Positions 12,597 to 13,663 of a stretch of DNA of 13,663 nt are shown here, piece by piece. Every line of letters begins with the position of its first letter. The first letter of the stretch is position 1. The notes beneath the pieces are model-generated. The model was not told the origin of the DNA. It saw only the letters and a program-made list of their open reading frames with translations, and made no database searches. Made by a program: the position numbers and the translations under genes. Source of the stretch: Actinomycetes bacterium (GTDB lineage: Bacteria; Actinomycetota; Actinomycetes; Actinomycetales; Microbacteriaceae); assembly GCA_023457615.1 (NCBI GenBank), contig JAEWKY010000064.1, positions 1-13,663 on the forward strand, written 5' to 3'.

Positions 12597-13663
12597 ATGG
12601 CGAGAGGCATCCGCGGTCCTGAGGGCCGCACGGGCTGGCTGTTCACCGCGCCCGCCGTGCTCATCATCGGGGTCTTCCTCGTGCTCCCGATCCTGCTCGC
12701 GCTGTTCGTGAGCTTCGGCGACTGGAACGGTCGCGGCTCCCCGCTCGGCAACTCCGAGCTCGTCGGGCTCGACAACTACGACACCGTGCTCGCGGCGGGC
12801 GCCGAGGGGAGCCTCTCCGAGCGCGACTTCGGAACCTCGGTGCGCAACAACCTCTACTACGTGATCGCCGTCGTGCCGCTGCAGACCGCGCTCGCCCTCT
12901 TCCTCGCGGTGCAGGTCAACCGCCGGATGCTCCGCGGACGCGGCTTCTTCCGCACGGCGTTCTACTTCCCGTCGGTGACGTCGTCGATCGCGATCACGAC
13001 GATCTTCATCTTCCTGTTCTCCGCCTCCGGCGCCGTGAACGGGGTGCTCCGCTGGCTCGGCGTGAACGGCCCCAACTGGTTCAACGACCCGCGCGGCGTG
13101 GGGCACATGATCCTCGGCGCGGCGGGGGTCGACCGCAGCGGCCCGGTGGCCGAGGGCGGGGTGCTCGGCCTCACCTGGTTCGACTGGCTGCAGGGCCCCT
13201 CGGTCGCGATGTGCGCGCTCATCATCCTCGCGGTGTTCACGACGTCAGGCACCTTCATGCTGCTCTTCCTCGCGGCGCTGCAGAACATCTCGCAGGAGGT
13301 GCAGGAGGCGGCGTCGATCGACGGGGCCGGCCCGATCCGCACCTTCTTCTCGGTGACCCTCCCGCTGCTCAAGCCCACCGTCTTCACGGTGCTCACGCTC
13401 GGCCTCATCGGCACCTGGCAGGTGTTCGACCAGGTGTACCTCCTCGGCGGCGGCGACCCGGGCAAGACGACCCTCACGCCCGCCTACCTCGCCTACCAGT
13501 CGTCGTTCGAGGACCTCGACTGGGGCGAGGGCACGGCCATCTCGTTCCTGCTCTTCGTCATCATCGTGGCCTTCACGCTCGTGCAGCGCTGGGTGCTGCG
13601 CGATCGGGATGCCGGGCGGGCCGGCGTGCGCCGCGAGCGGAAGGCGGTGGCGCGGCTCGAGCG
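12597..13663 (+). CDS. Sugar ABC transporter permease, MalF-type (partial, runs off the window)
   Basis: An open frame of 355 complete codons starts at ATG 12597 (GGGGAGA four bases upstream) and has no stop before the window end. Hydrophobic helices lie at about 14-40, 85-107, 127-147, 201-225, 261-282 and 313-334. The ABC-ATPase contact loop is EAASIDGAGPIRTFFSVTLPLLKP (237-260). The stretch between the third and fourth helices (about 148-200) is long, with PNWFNDPRGVGHMILGAAG and a Trp-rich TWFDWLQG, which is longer than in many MalF-type proteins. The basic tail after 334 suggests that the stop is near. A second permease (MalG-type) is expected next. The ATPase is often a shared MsmK-like protein encoded elsewhere. 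Confidence 0.93.
   Translation, partial: MARGIRGPEGRTGWLFTAPAVLIIGVFLVLPILLALFVSFGDWNGRGSPLGNSELVGLDNYDTVLAAGAEGSLSERDFGTSVRNNLYYVIAVVPLQTALALFLAVQVNRRMLRGRGFFRTAFYFPSVTSSIAITTIFIFLFSASGAVNGVLRWLGVNGPNWFNDPRGVGHMILGAAGVDRSGPVAEGGVLGLTWFDWLQGPSVAMCALIILAVFTTSGTFMLLFLAALQNISQEVQEAASIDGAGPIRTFFSVTLPLLKPTVFTVLTLGLIGTWQVFDQVYLLGGGDPGKTTLTPAYLAYQSSFEDLDWGEGTAISFLLFVIIVAFTLVQRWVLRDRDAGRAGVRRERKAVARLE

Noticed and set aside
1..13663. CRISPR arrays, tRNA or rRNA genes, insertion sequences, riboswitches.
   Set aside because: No regularly spaced repeats, no cloverleaf or rRNA sequence, no transposase or terminal inverted repeats, and no recognised riboswitch core were seen on either strand; a covariance-model scan would be the decisive test.

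Overview
The window is GC-rich DNA from an actinobacterium, most likely a member of the Microbacteriaceae. The evidence is very high GC with almost exclusive G/C-ending codons, a sterol-carrier-like gene next to purF, a DUF3073 gene next to purM, and a PurF of the type that begins directly with Met-Cys. It reads as ordinary chromosome: I see no rRNA, tRNA, CRISPR array, insertion sequence, phage gene or defence system.

Region 1 (1-5385) is a purine-biosynthesis neighbourhood. It holds the 3' end of a sterol-carrier-family gene, a small two-helix membrane protein, purF (minus strand), a PPOX-fold flavin/F420-type protein (minus), a divergent two-gene unit of an ArsR-type repressor and an SRPBCC/AHSA1 protein, a Trp-rich hypothetical protein (minus), purM (plus) and the DUF3073 gene (minus). 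PurF catalyses the first committed step of de novo IMP synthesis and PurM the fifth, but here they are separately promoted and lie on opposite strands with four genes between them.

Region 2 (5386-8217) holds a flavin-dependent monooxygenase-like oxidoreductase (plus), then a GntR/FCD-type regulator (minus) divergent from an alpha/beta hydrolase (plus). The last two share a short intergenic region with a perfect 12-bp palindrome, the likely GntR operator.

Region 3 (8218-13663) is a sugar-utilisation locus. A glycogen-debranching-like glycoside hydrolase (minus) is divergent from an operon of a LacI-family regulator, a lipoprotein sugar-binding protein and a MalF-type ABC permease that runs off the window. 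Two related CG-centred palindromes 31 bp apart in the divergent promoter are the probable LacI operators. The likely role is uptake of an oligosaccharide and its cleavage in the cytoplasm; the substrate cannot be read from the sequence.

Two patterns cross the whole window. Several genes (starts at 391, 2680, 4035, 4069 and 5502) have a TANNNT-like -10 box ending 6-7 nt before the start codon, which suggests leaderless transcripts. The heptamer GGATGCC/GGCATCC occurs 19 times, and in 11 of these it forces codons (GAT, CAT, GCA) that are otherwise avoided here. I consider that heptamer the most unusual signal in the window. I did not find a clearly new multi-gene system.
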